Shown here one piece after another: positions 1 to 12,697 of a DNA stretch of 64,000 bases. Made by a program: the position numbers and the translations under genes. The notes below the pieces were generated by a model, which was not told the DNA's origin, did not search any database, and saw only the letters and a program-made list of their open reading frames with translations. Position 1 is the stretch's first letter. Each line of letters opens with the position of its first letter. The DNA is taken from NCBI GenBank assembly GCA_017654935.2, contig CM065699.1, positions 50,756,844 through 50,820,843 on the forward strand. The letters are read 5' to 3'. Source of the stretch: Phymorhynchus buccinoides (Eukaryota; Mollusca; Gastropoda; Neogastropoda; Raphitomidae).

Positions 1-438
1 TCATAATTCTTCCACAACTTCTATGAGAAGTTAATGCAACACTTATGACCTAGCCCTTTTGTTTGAAGGTTACTCTTCGTCATTTCTGGTGAATGAACAT
101 CATAATTCATATTAGTATTAAGAAAGTTTTGGCAGGAAACATGAACCCTGAAATTTCCACACAAGTGCAATTTACCATAAAAATGTCAGGTGTGTGAAAT
201 GTACAAGGGGATCAATGCTTTTGTTTTGGATGTTTCTTTTGGTTTTAACTGTTTGGTGAATAGTTGTCAGAGTAAAGTTGGTGCACGATCGTACTGAACA
301 TCTCAAAATAATTAATGTCTGTTCCTTATGAAGTCGTGAAATCGACACTCTGTATTGTTCATTTTTGGCTACTCGTTCGGTTTTGAGTCTATATTATGAT
401 AGTGTGTTCGTGTTTGTGTGGTGCACCTGTGTGCTGTG

Positions 439-471
<33 letters not shown>

Positions 472-755
472 GCATCCTTGCTCTAATCTCCAAACTTTAA
501 CGTTGGCATTTTCTCGGGAAATAGATGACGTACATTGTTCAATCTTTGCATACACGTTGATATTTATGCAAGCTTTCGAACAATAATCATTTGAATAATT
601 AAATACTTAAAACAACACTGTAAACAGATACAAACAGATAACATTTTAGATTAGTGGGTTAGAGAGTATTCAACAGGGGTAACCCTTTCGCCGCCAGCCT
701 TTTTCAGCTTTAAACTTAACATGAGTTAAGAAACTCATTATTGACACTGAAAAAT

Positions 756-827
756 GGTTCGATAGCTCATTGGTAGAGTGTCTGTCTGTCATGCCAATGG
801 TTCCGGGTTCGATTCTCGGCACAGGCA
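756..827 (+). other. tRNA-like sequence (tRNA pseudogene or SINE head)
   Basis: An A box (TAGCTCATTGG), B box (GGTTCGATTCT) and a good T-arm are present, and the loop CTGTCAT would give anticodon GTC. The acceptor and anticodon stems do not pair, so it is not a working tRNA. A T-rich stretch follows. The inverted copy is at 61673-61745. Confidence 0.55.
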
Positions 828-828
828 C

Positions 829-1562
829 TTTTGTTTTAGTTGTATCCATTATAGTTTCATTTGTACTTTAAAATGTTATTGGCAATCTTGTACTTTAGAC
901 ACCCCCCTCAATCTTTGTTTGTTGTTGTCCCACATGTGCCTGTTCGAGTGAGCCTTGAAGGCTTTGCCTCTTGTTTTCTTCGTTTTCTTCTTCTTTGTTT
1001 TAAGCATAAAATAAATGTCAAGGTTTCATAATGAATGATTCTTTAAATTCGTGTGGAAGTATGTGAAAGCAATGAAATACTTTGACAGCATCTCTTCTCT
1101 CCTCAAAAGGGCTGGAGCAATTCAGAAATCACAATTTTCCTATCTGCTGGCTCGTTCGCTGCATTGCTAAAGTGCCGAATTGTTAGAATCGTCTCTCTTC
1201 ATTTCCTTGTCAGTGCTTTTCTGTCTGAACGATTCCAGAGATGCAAAAGTCTTAGAAGCTCTCTGCCACAAACGGGAGCACATCAACTAGAAGGGACAAG
1301 AACATGTGCATTTCTTAGCCAGTATGTGCGCATCCGTGTGTTAATGTGTGTTATGAAACGATTTTCTGTTGGACTTCATAGAGCCAAAACTATTGGACCA
1401 AAGATCATGAAAATGAGCAAAATAATGTCCTCAATGCTCCCTGTCACACAACCAGTCACGTGTACTCACATAATTTAATTGCTCATTTATGAACTTATCT
1501 TTCTGATCATTGGGTTATCCCACTATTGTGCTACTGTTTTTGTGGCACAATTTGAACACGTA
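829..1562. other. Non-coding sequence downstream of receptor A
   Basis: No convincing exon. It is conserved in the mirror arm (60937-61672), which also carries no exon; it is probably 3' flank or UTR of the receptors. Confidence 0.6.
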
Positions 1563-4500
1563 TCATACATTCGCTTTCTTCTTACAAGCTACCCGTGTCT
1601 TAAAAACGTTTATTAGTTTGTTCTCTTCAGCTTGTTGTCGTTTCTGTCCTGCCAAGTTCCACATGTGCAAAAGTGGACCGAGAGCTGCGTTGAACGGTAA
1701 GACGAAGATCACCATGCCGCCATAGATCATCCGTGAAGTTTCACCCCCAAAAGTCACCGTCATTTTGATCACACTGAACACAAGCCAGTATCCAGCGTTT
1801 GTGATGGCCACTTTTCCCATTACTTGCACTGATAAATAGACCCACCTTCGCGAGCAGTCCAGCACAATTCTGTATTTTGGTATTCGGAAGAGTATGATAG
1901 CTTCACTGGTTAAAACCAAAATGCTCAAAATACCGTTGATGGCTGTGATAACGGCAAACCACTTGAAGCCTTGGTCAGCATTGTAGTCATTGAACAAAGC
2001 CAGGCGACATAAACCAGACTGACCGCTGAGGCCCCAGTGTGACAGTCTGGGAATGAAAGGTATCGATGACAGCAAGCTGCCAATAGCCCAGATGGCTGTG
2101 CAAGCTACAGCGGTTGTGCTGTGATTGAATCTCCGCCACTGCGCAGAGAAACACAGAGTGACGGCGTGATGCACATTGATGAGGCAGAGCATCAGGAGGG
2201 ACACTTGACATGACAACAGTAAGAGAAAGCCGCTGATCTGACATGCCACACTGCTGGTCCAAGTCCTTTCCACTTGGAGATAACGACCCTGAAATAGTGC
2301 ATCAGCCGTTGAGATGATACCCACGTGACCTCCCATGCAGATGTTAGCACACTGTAATTGGATGAAAGCCAGGAGAAAATGACTTCTGACTTCTTTGACA
2401 TTTGTGAGTGTAAACACGGAGCAACACAAGCTGGAGAGAATGATGGTGGTGCATACGACCCAGCAGAAATTCTTGTGCAAATCTGTCGGCAGTAAAGACT
2501 GACAGGAAGGAAGCACAGCATATGGTCCTTGGCACTTAATTTCAGACCTTCTTTTGGGAAGTAAACTATTGCAGCATAACCGGAAGTTTGAGGACCAAAC
2601 CTTTCTTAACTGATTTGATCCCGATAGCATGTCTAACGGAAAATATTTTACTGTATTGCCTCTTATGTCTAGCTCCGTCAACCTTGGCATGCTTTTAAAT
2701 CCTTTTATTCCAATGGTTTCAATTGAAGAAAACGAAACGTTTAGAAACTTCATAAGCGGAAGATATATAAATAACTCGTAAAATATATTCAAATTAGTGT
2801 TTGATACGTCTAGTTGTTGCAATTGAAAATGTACATGCTTTGTCAGTTTGTTCGAGTTATGAACTAAAGGATTGTTGGCAAGTCGTACAGTTTTTAAGTT
2901 TGGTAACTCGAGGAAAACTGATAGATCAAGGCTGACTAGACGATTGTTAGCAAGATCAATGACATTTAAATGGATCAATTGGATCTCTGTAATGTTTCTA
3001 ATAGAACAATGGGCTAGATTTATATACATAAGATACACATTGAGGGTGAAGTCTGTTGGCAGCATTCCTGAGCCTGCAGCATCAACATAGCGAAGTTGAG
3101 GGAAGAGATGAGAAGCAAAGCGACTCCCACACCAGAAGGAGTGACCTTGACAGACGCACCCTTCAGGACAGGCCATGTCACACATCAGCTCATCGTCTCG
3201 CTGTGGACACTGACCCCAACCGTCACACAGATGATTTCCATGGACACACACACTGGAACCTCGACACTTGTACAAACCTTGGCACTTCACTGCCTCGCAG
3301 TCTTGTTCGTCTTCTCCCTCAATGCAGTCTGGAAGGCCGTTGCATCGAGTGTAGATGGGGAGGCAGTGGATCATCTCTGAGGCACAACGGTAATGACTGT
3401 CAGGACACGACTCACCCAGTTTCATCAGATGCTGAACAAAATAACCAGTGCCGTCATGGCTGATATAAAACTGTTTTTGTATGAATCTATGACTTCTGTA
3501 TGGTAAGTATCTTGTTTTCTCAAAGACACAAGAAGTCTCATCAGAGTTGTCCAGACAGTCAGAATAGTCGTTACACTTTTGGCTGTTCAAAACACACTGA
3601 CCGTTGGAGCAGAGAAAGCCAGTGCAGGGAGGATGAGCACAGAATGACTCATCACTGTTACCCGGACAGTCCTGCCTGAAGTCACACACTAGTGTGTACT
3701 GTACGTGTGAAATATCATCCATGCATTGGAGTGTGTGGTCTGCAGATAAAGGCATTCCACCGTAGAACTGCTGTTGATCACTTAAGTTAAACGAGCCATT
3801 CTTGGAAAGTATGTTTTCATCGCTACCTTGTGGATCGCAGGAGAAAAACGTATGCACAGCGTGACCTTCACGACAAGGAAAGAATGATTGTTGTGTTTGG
3901 AGAACAATAGATCTGACCGCAGACAAAAGACTGAATACAACCTGTCGAAGAAAGAAATGGTCTTTCTCTATGTTTATGTCGCAAAGTATTACATTTTTTT
4001 TGTACACTTGTCTGCCATAGATAACTTTTAAAAGCATTGAAATAATGCCAGCATGTGTGACTCTGCGTGTCGGACGGTATGGTGGCTCCATTTTGAAATG
4101 GTCTGCATGGTAAATCACAGCGCCATCTGACCATTTCTGAAACTTGCTGTACTGAAAAGGCAAACCGTCCCACCCCGAGCTGTAGCCAATCTGCATGGAG
4201 AACTGGCGATAGTTTTTCAACTGAGAAAAGAGGTCGTTCTGCGCCTGTTTCGTCTTTATTGTTCCGAGCACTCCACCCAGTCTCTTACATTCATAAGATA
4301 TGAATAGAAGATGTGATAACCTCTTGTCATACTTTTCCACCAATTGGAAACATTTGCGGTGTGAGGCCACCATGCCTGCACAGGCAGGACTACTGAAGGG
4401 GCAGTGCTCTGTTTCGTCCTGTCCATTTTCACACTCTGTTTTCAGGTTACAGAGCAAATGATTCTGAAACATGGCGAAGTGACTGACAGAGCAGTTGAAC

Positions 4501-5320
4501 ACACCATCAGAGAGAATTTGAGGTTTGTATCTTTCGTGATGAATTGAAACATACATTTTGGAACCAAAGGTTCTTTTAGAAGCTCTAAGCACAATCTTGA
4601 TTTTTGACAAATGATAACAACGTGGACTGCATATTCCTCTCTCTCTATTAGGATTCTTATTTGTGACTGTTTTGCTATAAATTAGTATTATGGGTAAACA
4701 ACTTCCGAAATCGTATGTCTGCTGAATACCAATCAAAATAACGTACGACGGTGGTGCTATCAATTCTGTGGTGAATCTCACAGACCAAGGGATGTCTACA
4801 TAAGGCACTGCAATGTAACCTGACTGATTCAATGAATGCACTTCCAACACACGACGCTGTGTTAATAATAATATTCTAATATCCAATGCATACAAAGGGT
4901 TGTTATAATTCGTTGTATACATATGATTAACTTCTGACTGAAAGTAATGTTCATCAAAACTGTGACTGTCGCATTCAATAAGTGGTATACTAGGAATGTC
5001 ATATTCCCCACTACAGAACACACTCCACTGTCTATCAACACACCAATATGCCAGCCGTGTGACATGAGCTCGTGCAAACATACCCCGAGCCACAAATATG
5101 TGCATTTTACAGAAAGTGTGGATGTCACTGCAGATTCCGTACACTGCCCCCTGTCCACTTGGGGCTCTTTGGTTAGGGTGTCCACAGTCTGACACATTGA
5201 CCCTCTGAATGCTGCTGTTGTGCCCACGGATCAGCTCCACTCCTGGACATATGCTGCTGATGTTCACAGTTGTGGAAGGACCATCTGTGATTGTCCTAAA
5301 CGGTTGATCTGCCAGGAACA
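1563..5320 (-). CDS. GRL101-like receptor A, large 3' exon (LDLa/C-type lectin-like/LRR/7TM)
   Basis: The open frame (stop at 1563-1565) encodes about 1,250 residues. Numbering the frame from 5348, the order is: a cysteine-containing, possibly CUB-like N-terminal region (about 34-280), one LDLa module (285-316), a C-type lectin-like stretch (323-440), four LDLa modules (542-723, with SDE/DDE calcium-type acidic motifs), an LRR N-cap (727-740), LRRs (750-925), an LRR C-cap (925-950) and seven hydrophobic segments (960-1230). This matches Lymnaea GRL101, an orphan receptor related to relaxin receptors (family knowledge). The frame has no ATG near its start. A polypyrimidine tract and AG at 5321-5322 make a good splice acceptor, so I start the exon at 5320 in phase 1; the signal peptide must lie in an upstream exon. 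Receptor motifs are eroded: DRF-equivalent HHA, CWxP-equivalent YWLV, NPxxY-equivalent GPLLH. It may be a non-signalling or decoy receptor; that is inference. Confidence 0.85.
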
Positions 5321-5545
5321 CTAAATCAAAAGTACAACAAGACCACAAGCCATATACATGCTCTCCAAGAATTTGTGTGGATCTATTGGATCACAGTCAT
5401 TTAGCTTGTCATTTAGTGTCTGTATTTCACTTAATCCGTATAATGTTTCCTTCTTTCTTTTACTTAGTTATGTGTTTCCGTGCGTTTATTCCGCGTTAGA
5501 TGTGTCCCCGCCCATAACCAATATCTTTATTGATTAAAAACTTGG

Positions 5546-5658
5546 GACATTCCTAGTATTGCAGTACCTCCAGGATCGTCCCACCATCATATCTATCAAT
5601 GTCCCATATGTGCCCGTTCCAGGCCGGAGGACGTTAATCGGATTTTCACCATGATCAG
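5546..5658 (-). repeat. Short dispersed element upstream of receptor A
   Basis: On the minus strand it runs from AACGTCCTCCGGCCTGGAAC to CTAGGAATGTCC. The same element lies upstream of receptors B (53403-53535, plus an inverted copy at 53803-53892) and C (58196-58315). It could be a SINE or an ancestral upstream piece of the receptor unit. It is cut by the assembly gap at 5659. Confidence 0.7.
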
Positions 5659-6158
5659 NNNNNNNNNNNNNNNNNNNNNNNNNNNNNNNNNNNNNNNNNN
5701 NNNNNNNNNNNNNNNNNNNNNNNNNNNNNNNNNNNNNNNNNNNNNNNNNNNNNNNNNNNNNNNNNNNNNNNNNNNNNNNNNNNNNNNNNNNNNNNNNNNN
5801 NNNNNNNNNNNNNNNNNNNNNNNNNNNNNNNNNNNNNNNNNNNNNNNNNNNNNNNNNNNNNNNNNNNNNNNNNNNNNNNNNNNNNNNNNNNNNNNNNNNN
5901 NNNNNNNNNNNNNNNNNNNNNNNNNNNNNNNNNNNNNNNNNNNNNNNNNNNNNNNNNNNNNNNNNNNNNNNNNNNNNNNNNNNNNNNNNNNNNNNNNNNN
6001 NNNNNNNNNNNNNNNNNNNNNNNNNNNNNNNNNNNNNNNNNNNNNNNNNNNNNNNNNNNNNNNNNNNNNNNNNNNNNNNNNNNNNNNNNNNNNNNNNNNN
6101 NNNNNNNNNNNNNNNNNNNNNNNNNNNNNNNNNNNNNNNNNNNNNNNNNNNNNNNNNN
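5659..6158. other. Assembly gap (500 N)
   Basis: A run of N exactly 500 long, probably a scaffold join of unknown true size. Confidence 1.
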
Positions 6159-6659
6159 CAAGTCGCTGACTCGATCCTGCGGTTTCAAGCTTCGACTCCA
6201 GCCGCTTTGTTGCTATGGTTTTTTGAACCGAGTAAGTCGCGGTAATTAACTCTAATTTTCACGAAGTGATCAACCCTAGTTGTTGTTTTTTCCCTCCCGA
6301 TAATAGTATATTACGTCAGTTACAACCCTTTATATTCTGATTCACCAACTACACCAGGACAAATATGTGGAGTTTAAATGAATTAAGTCTGGGAAACCAG
6401 ATAGAAAAATGCAAAACAAAATTGGGCAGCTGAGAAATTTCCCCGTTGTTTCTGATAATTGTGTTTATGCTCTCCTATACTAAAGACTTGACTACCAATT
6501 TCCATCACATTATGATATATTCAGATTTTCTGTTATCTTCACACGCTAGTCTGCAGTGTAGGAAACATCGCCAACTGTGGTGTGGGGCTGGTTGTAACAA
6601 ACCTGACGGAGCTGGTTGTATCCTGTTAGTTGTAGTAAATTAGTAGCAGCAGCAGTAAA
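6159..6659. other. No recognisable feature
   Basis: AT-rich sequence between the gap and the CTA-rich region. The short open frame at 6446-6643 has no recognisable content. Confidence 0.5.
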
Positions 6660-6930
6660 AGTAGGCCTAGCTGTGTCCACTACTACTACTACTACTACTT
6701 ACTGCTGCTACTACTACTACTACTAATAATTAGTATGCAGCAGCAGTAAAGAGGCCTAGCTGTGTCCACTACTATATACTGCTAGGTGCTGCTATTACTA
6801 CTATGCTGCTGCTGCATACTACTACGCTGCTGCTGCTGCTGCTACTGCTACTTACTACTACTACTACTACTAAATAATACTATGCTACTACTATCATTAC
6901 TACTGCTACTACTATTCATTACTACTGCAT
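6660..6930. repeat. CTA/CTG trinucleotide-rich region
   Basis: Irregular runs of CTA and CTG, with a duplicated GGCCTAGCTGTGTCCACTAC at about 6663 and 6750. Confidence 0.9.
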
Positions 6931-7739
6931 GCTACTATTGTGTTGCATTGTTATTGTCCAGATAAGGATGATACAGGGTGTGTACTGGTACGCATGTGTG
7001 CGTGTGTGATTTGAATGAAATATATGAGTAGGATATGACTTGCGAGTAGCCTCCATGACCATACTGCTGTTTGCACGTATGATTTAAAAAATCCACCTGA
7101 GCACCTGCCACATAAACTGGAGAGGTTTGAGTTCAAACATAAACGTTTATTACAACATCAAGGGGAATAGTTATTTGCTTTATTGAGCCATTCAAGCTGT
7201 AGAAACAGCCAAAGTTTGAAGTGTGAATGCACTTTGGGTTTTTTGTTTTTTTAAATATTAGGCCTACAACAGCCCCGCTCTCCCCTATGCAATGCTTGAC
7301 AGACATAAAAGTCCAAGAGAAACGCAATGTTACCTTGTTTTGAGGTTTCGGTTACAAAATACACCACACAGGCACACACACACACACATAAACACACACT
7401 CAAAACTTTATCAACAAAACACTAAAACCAATTTCAGAGAGTAATTTTGAGAGCGAGCGGGCTTTACTGACATAGCCTAGTGGACTGCACTGATACAGGT
7501 ACCCCTAGTGAAAGCAGGGAAGGATAACAAAAAATTTTAAAAAACCTGTATAGTACCTGGAGAGAAACAAACGGCTGACTGATATCGGACAATTATGATC
7601 AAGTTGAAGAAATAAAAACAAAAAAACAAAAACACACAGAAATAAAATCTGCATATTTTTTCGTCGCATAACTTTTGAGGGAAAAAAGGTTATATGGAAA
7701 TTGTCGGGCTGTAATTACGGTACTTATCACGAAAGGGCG
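6931..7739. other. No recognisable feature
   Basis: AT-rich, with a short CA tract at 7372-7390. No exon signals were noticed. Confidence 0.5.
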
Positions 7740-8352
7740 ATCCGATTTTCCAGGATTGTTTTTCAAAGAGTGAGAAAGAGAAGGGGAGAGAAGGGAGGGA
7801 AGGAGGGGCAGGGAGGGAGAGGGAGGAGAGAAAGAGCGAGAGAGAGGAAGAGAGAGAGAGAGGGATAGGGGAGGGAGGAGAGAGAGAGGTGAGAGAGGAG
7901 GGAGGGATGAGAGGGAGAGAGCGAGAAAGAAAGGACAGAGGACAGAAAGAGACAAAGAGAGAGAGAAAGAGATTCACGATTTCACGATTCACGATTTTTT
8001 ATTGAGGGAAAATAGATAAGCTACAAAGCTTCTTTTCACTATGCCCTCACAAAGAAAAAGGAAACTAAAGAAAAAGAAAAACATATTAATCAAACAAAAA
8101 GAAAAATGAGAAAAGAAAAAGGAAAAATGTAATTATAAAGAGCATTCAAACACATAATGTAAATACACAGCAAATGTGCAACAACATCTAGACATCATCA
8201 TCAAAATCATACCACACTAAAACTGAAATGGCACGTTATAAACACCAGCAAATACATTCAGAAACATACTCTCATAGGTTAGTCTACTAGAGAGTGAGCG
8301 AGGGAGAGAGAGAGAGAGGGAGTGGGAGAGAGAGGGGGGGGGAGAGAGATAT

Positions 8353-8400
<48 letters not shown>

Positions 8401-8412
8401 AAGGGGGGGGGG
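7740..8412. repeat. GA-rich tracts
   Basis: Purine-rich GA and GGGA runs at 7760-7970 and 8288-8412, with A-rich sequence between. No gene is seen. Confidence 0.9.
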
Positions 8413-9074
8413 GGAGGTGGATGAGTTTATTATGGTATAGAATTTGGCATTGCAATAGCGAACACGAAAGAGGCATAATCCTCACAAGTAATGAACAAAA
8501 GGGGAATCAAATATGGTACATACGGAGTAGTACGCACGTACGGTAAGCATCAGAGGAAGCCAGCTTATTAGCGAAGGCTAGACACTTCCAGGTACCTTGT
8601 TGTTTTGTATGTGATCGGGAATTATGCTTTGCCCTGCCTCTTCCCAGAGGGTTTTCAGCCGCATCCGGTTGAATATGCTTAGAGATGTCATGTATACGGC
8701 ACAGTCATTCTTTTACGCCTGGAGGAAGGTAGGGGAGAAGCATGTATTCTAGACCAGTTTTGTTTCTTATGTTAGTCATCTCAGACATATCTTTTCCACT
8801 CAGATATAAAGGAGCGAGTCCCATTAAACGATCTTGTAAACGAAAACGGCTTTATTAAATTGACATCTTAAAGGAAAAGGAAGAATTTTAAGTGTTTTGT
8901 AATCAAGATCTTGTAAAGAAGATTATTTTAGAAGTATAAGTTTAACAGAACGCCTTTAAATACTTTCTAAAGGTTTAAGGCATTTTTTACTTGCCAGATC
9001 CCAAGTCGTGGAAGTATAATTGAAATCAGGTTGTAAATAGGCGTGAAAAAATAGTTTTTTGGTATGTTGGTCGA
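8413..9074. other. No recognisable gene; possibly 3' region of the retrotransposon
   Basis: It follows the C-terminal end of the minus-strand element at 9075-11040 and may include its 3' UTR. No tail was identified. Confidence 0.4.
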
Positions 9075-11040
9075 GGAAAATTAATGTTTTATTTTATTGA
9101 ATTGAAATAACTTTCTTGATAGGTTTTACGAATGAGGATAGTAATATGGGGAGACCATGAAAGATTTTTGTCAATTACAAGACCAAGCAGTTTATGTGAA
9201 TCAACCTCGTCTAAAACATTAGCATGCACTTTCATTTTAATCAAGTCAGGTTTTATATTCTGGCGTTTCTGTCTTGTAGTAATGATCATTAACTTAGATT
9301 TTTGAGGATGAAGAGCCATATGATTAGAGATCACTCCATGTTTCTAGTTTGTTGAGATCATTTTGTATATAAGTGACCACGAGGTCAGTATTCTTATTTT
9401 TATTATATAATGTGCTGTCATCAGCAAACAGTTCGCAATCTGACGTGACATGTAAAGGAAGGTCATTTATATATATGGAGAACAGGATTGGTCCCAGGAC
9501 TGAACCTTGCGGAACACCATATTTTATCACCTTAAATGAAGATTTTTTACAGTCCTGATAAACTGATTGCTGTCTGTTAGTTAGAAAAGATTAAATGAGA
9601 TCCATAGACTCCTGCGATAAACCATACAGTGCCAGTTTTCTTAAAAGGAGATTATGGTCGATTGTGTCGAATGCTTTGGCAAAGTCGACAAAGACTGCCC
9701 CTGTAATTAGATCATTGTTTATATTTGAATGCCATTGCTCTATAAGGTTTGAAAGTGCTGTGTGACATGAATGATCTTTTCTGAATCCACTTTGATTTGG
9801 ATGAAGTAAATTATTTCGATCAACATGCGATTGAATTGATTTTTTTAGATGTTTTTCTAATGGTTTAGATAAGACAGATAGAATTGATATTGGTCTATTG
9901 TTGGAAGAATTATTTGGGTCGCCAGACTTAAAAAGCGGAAGTACCCTGGCATCCTTAAAAGCTTGAGGAAAGTTATGTTTTTCAATACACAAATTGTAGA
10001 TGTAGGTCAAATGTTCAGCAATGATTGGTGCTGCCGTTTTAAGTATTCCGTTGTCTATGTCGTCTAATCCACGGGATTTGGATTTACCTAAAGAACACAA
10101 TTCACAATACACTTCGTGAACACTAAGAAACTTAAAATTAAGATAGTATTTTATATGTTTAGATTCACAAAATTCTTTAAGTAATCGTAAATCATTTTGG
10201 TCAGTGTGGCTAACTTCAATGATTTTATTGCAAACTGATGAAAAATGATTGTTCAAATCTTCAACAGAAAAAGTTGTAGAAAGAGTATTTGAAGATTTGT
10301 TATGTTTGCCAGATAATTGATTTATTGCCTTCCATATAGATTTAGTGTCAGACTTAGAAACAATAAGTTCACTAAAGTATTTCTTTTCAGCGGCCCTTTT
10401 CATTGAATTTACCTTGTTTTCTCTGCTGTTTAATATTTTCATCTTTGCCTGTTTCATTAAGCAGTGACTCACGACTAGTAATGGCTGCACTTATTTCATC
10501 ATTTATCCACGGTGGTTTGCTTGTAAGTTTAATTCGTTTCTTTGTGCATGGTGCATGCTTATTGAACACCACAAGAAACGCATCATATCATGCGCTCAGA
10601 GCTGCATCTGGGTCACTATGCTGATAGACCTCTGTAAAGTCTGTATTACACAGATCGGACAAAAACATTTATGGATTAAAATCTTTATAGCTTCTATAAT
10701 GAATGTATTTATGGTAGGATCTAGGAATTTTAACACCTTTTTTACACCAGGTTAAACAAATTGGAAAATGATCACTCAGTCCAAAAATAGGTACAGATGT
10801 TTCAACAATGTTAGATGTATTAGTAACATAAATATGGTCGATCAATGTTTCTGATGTAGATGTTTTTCGGGTAGGGTTAGTTATTAGTTGGGTTAGGTTG
10901 TATGAGTCTATAATCATTTTCCATGTGTTGCAAGGTTTAAGTAAGTCTATGTTAAAATCACCAAGTAGTATAATTTCACTAGAATAATCTAATACATCGT
11001 TCACCATTAACTCAAAACGATCAAACCACGCGACAACGTT
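9075..11040 (-). pseudogene. Degenerate Jockey/CR1-type non-LTR retrotransposon
   Basis: Several broken frames read in order on the minus strand. First is the end of an apurinic-type endonuclease (GDFNIDL, SDHFP; 10669-11007). Next is a linker with KPPWINDEI (10387-10572). The reverse transcriptase follows, with FVDFAKAFDTIDH and NQSGFRKDHS (9591-10490), then GVPQGSVLGPILFSIYINDL and catalytic FADDS (9324-9530), and finally KYLG-like HKLLGLVIDKNLSW (9089-9334). Frameshifts separate the pieces and the 5' part of the endonuclease is missing. It lies in the segment with no inverted partner. Confidence 0.85.
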
Positions 11041-11075
11041 CCTCTGGGTTTTCTGTACACATTTCCTATTAAGAG

Positions 11076-11105
11076 TTAGAGAGAGAGAGAGAGATAGGAG
11101 AGAAG

Positions 11106-11147
<42 letters not shown>

Positions 11148-11150
11148 TGT
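11076..11150. repeat. GA microsatellite
   Basis: An interrupted GA tract between the 5' edge of the retrotransposon and unique sequence. Confidence 0.9.
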
Positions 11151-11579
11151 ATGGGGCCAGGAAAACACAGACAGACTTACTGCATGCTCCCGAGATCGCA
11201 TTGGGTATCTTTCACACAGGGGACCGAGGGGGGGGGAGGGGTGGAAGCAGCTCCCCAGAAGTTTGGATTCTGCAAACAAATCCTTGAACTAGATCGTTAA
11301 GACGCTAAATCACCAGTCATGTGGCACATTTTTCGCTCCTGTGACCTTGACCAATGACCTTTTCAGAACTTGGCCTATATATCCTTACTATTTATGCGCA
11401 TGCAAAAATATGAGCCTGGTATGTCCCTCCGTTTAAACATTATCGTGGTATACGTTAACATACAGTCAATCAGTTAGGAGCAGACAGACACCACTAAAAA
11501 CATGACCAGCTTTCGCTTTGCGGCTGGTTAAAACAACGGTATAGTGTTTTCCTATGGAGACCCAGACTCAGTGTGTCAT

Positions 11580-12693
11580 TAGCGCTGTTCCGATTCCTGG
11601 AAAGACATAAAGTCATTAAGCGTTTCCTATTCCTGGAAAGACATAAAGTCATTAAGTGTTTCTGATTCCTGGAAAGACAAAGTTATTAAGCGTTTCCGAT
11701 TCCTGAAAAAACATAAAGTCATTAAGTGTTTCTGATTCCTGAAAAAACATAAAGTTATTAAGCGTTTCCGATTCCTGAAAAAACATAATAGTCATTAAGC
11801 GATTCCTATTCCTGAAAAAACATAAAGTCATTAAGTGATTCCGATTCCTGGAAAGACATAAAGTCATTAAGCGATTCCGATTCCTGGAAAGACATAAAGT
11901 CATTAAGCGATTCCTATTCCTGGAAAGACATAAAGTCATTAAGCGTTTCTGATTCTTGGAAAGACATAAAGTCATTAAGTGTTTCTGATTCCTGGAAAGA
12001 CAAAAAGTTATTAAACGTTTCCGATTCCTGGAAAGACATAATAGTCATTAAGCGATTCCTATTCCTGGAAAGACATAAAGTCATTAAGCGATTCCGATTC
12101 CTGAAAAAACATAAAGTCATTAAGCGTTTCCGATTCCTGGAAAGACATAGTCATTAAGCGATTCCGATTCCTGTAAAGACATAAAGTCATTAAGCGATTC
12201 CGATTCCTGGAAAGACATAAAGTCATTAAGCGATTTCAATTCCTGGAAAGACATAAAGTCATTAAGCGTTTCCTATTCCTGGAAAGACATAAAGTCATTA
12301 AGTGTTTCCAATTCCTGGAAAGACATAAAGTCATTAAGCGTTTCTGATTCCTGAAAAGACATAAAGTTAATAAGCGTTTCCGATTCCTGGAAAGACATAA
12401 AGCCATTAAGCGATTCTGATTCCTGGAAAGACATAAAGTCATTAAGTGTTTCTGATTCCTGGAAAGACAAAGTTATTAAGCGTTTCCGATTCCTGGAAAG
12501 ACATAATAGTCATTAAGCGTTTCTGATTCCTGGAAAGACATAAAGTTATTAAGCGTTTCCGATTCCTGGAAAGACATAATAGTCATTAAGCGATTCCTAT
12601 TCCTGGAAAGACATAAAGTCATTAAGCGATTCCTATTCCTGGAAAGACATAAAGTCATTAAGCGATTCAGATTCCTGGAAAGACATAAAGTCA
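11580..12693. repeat. 36-bp minisatellite, left arm, outer part
   Basis: About 31 imperfect copies of a 36-bp unit (minus strand: GACTTTATGTCTTTCCAGG plus AATCGGAAACGCTTAAT). Single-base indels and C/T changes vary between units. It is continuous with the array at 15068-15540 apart from the inserted TTAA element. Confidence 0.95.
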
Positions 12694-12697
12694 TTAA

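Larger units (their letters stand above)
52..5658. repeat. Inverted block 1, left arm
   Basis: Reverse-complement match to 58196-62540. It starts at AGCCCTTTTGTTTGAAGG near 52 and runs to the assembly gap. The right arm is shorter mainly through the 1.37-kb receptor deletion. The left TG tract (441-470) is about 30 bp against about 175 bp on the right. Confidence 0.9.

Noticed and set aside
756..827. Functional tRNA-Asp gene
   Set aside because: The anticodon stem and acceptor stem do not pair in either copy.
3056..3463. Long frames opposite the LDLa region of receptor A (and 59036-59443 opposite C)
   Set aside because: Antisense shadows of cysteine-rich coding sequence; the sense strand carries clear LDLa modules.
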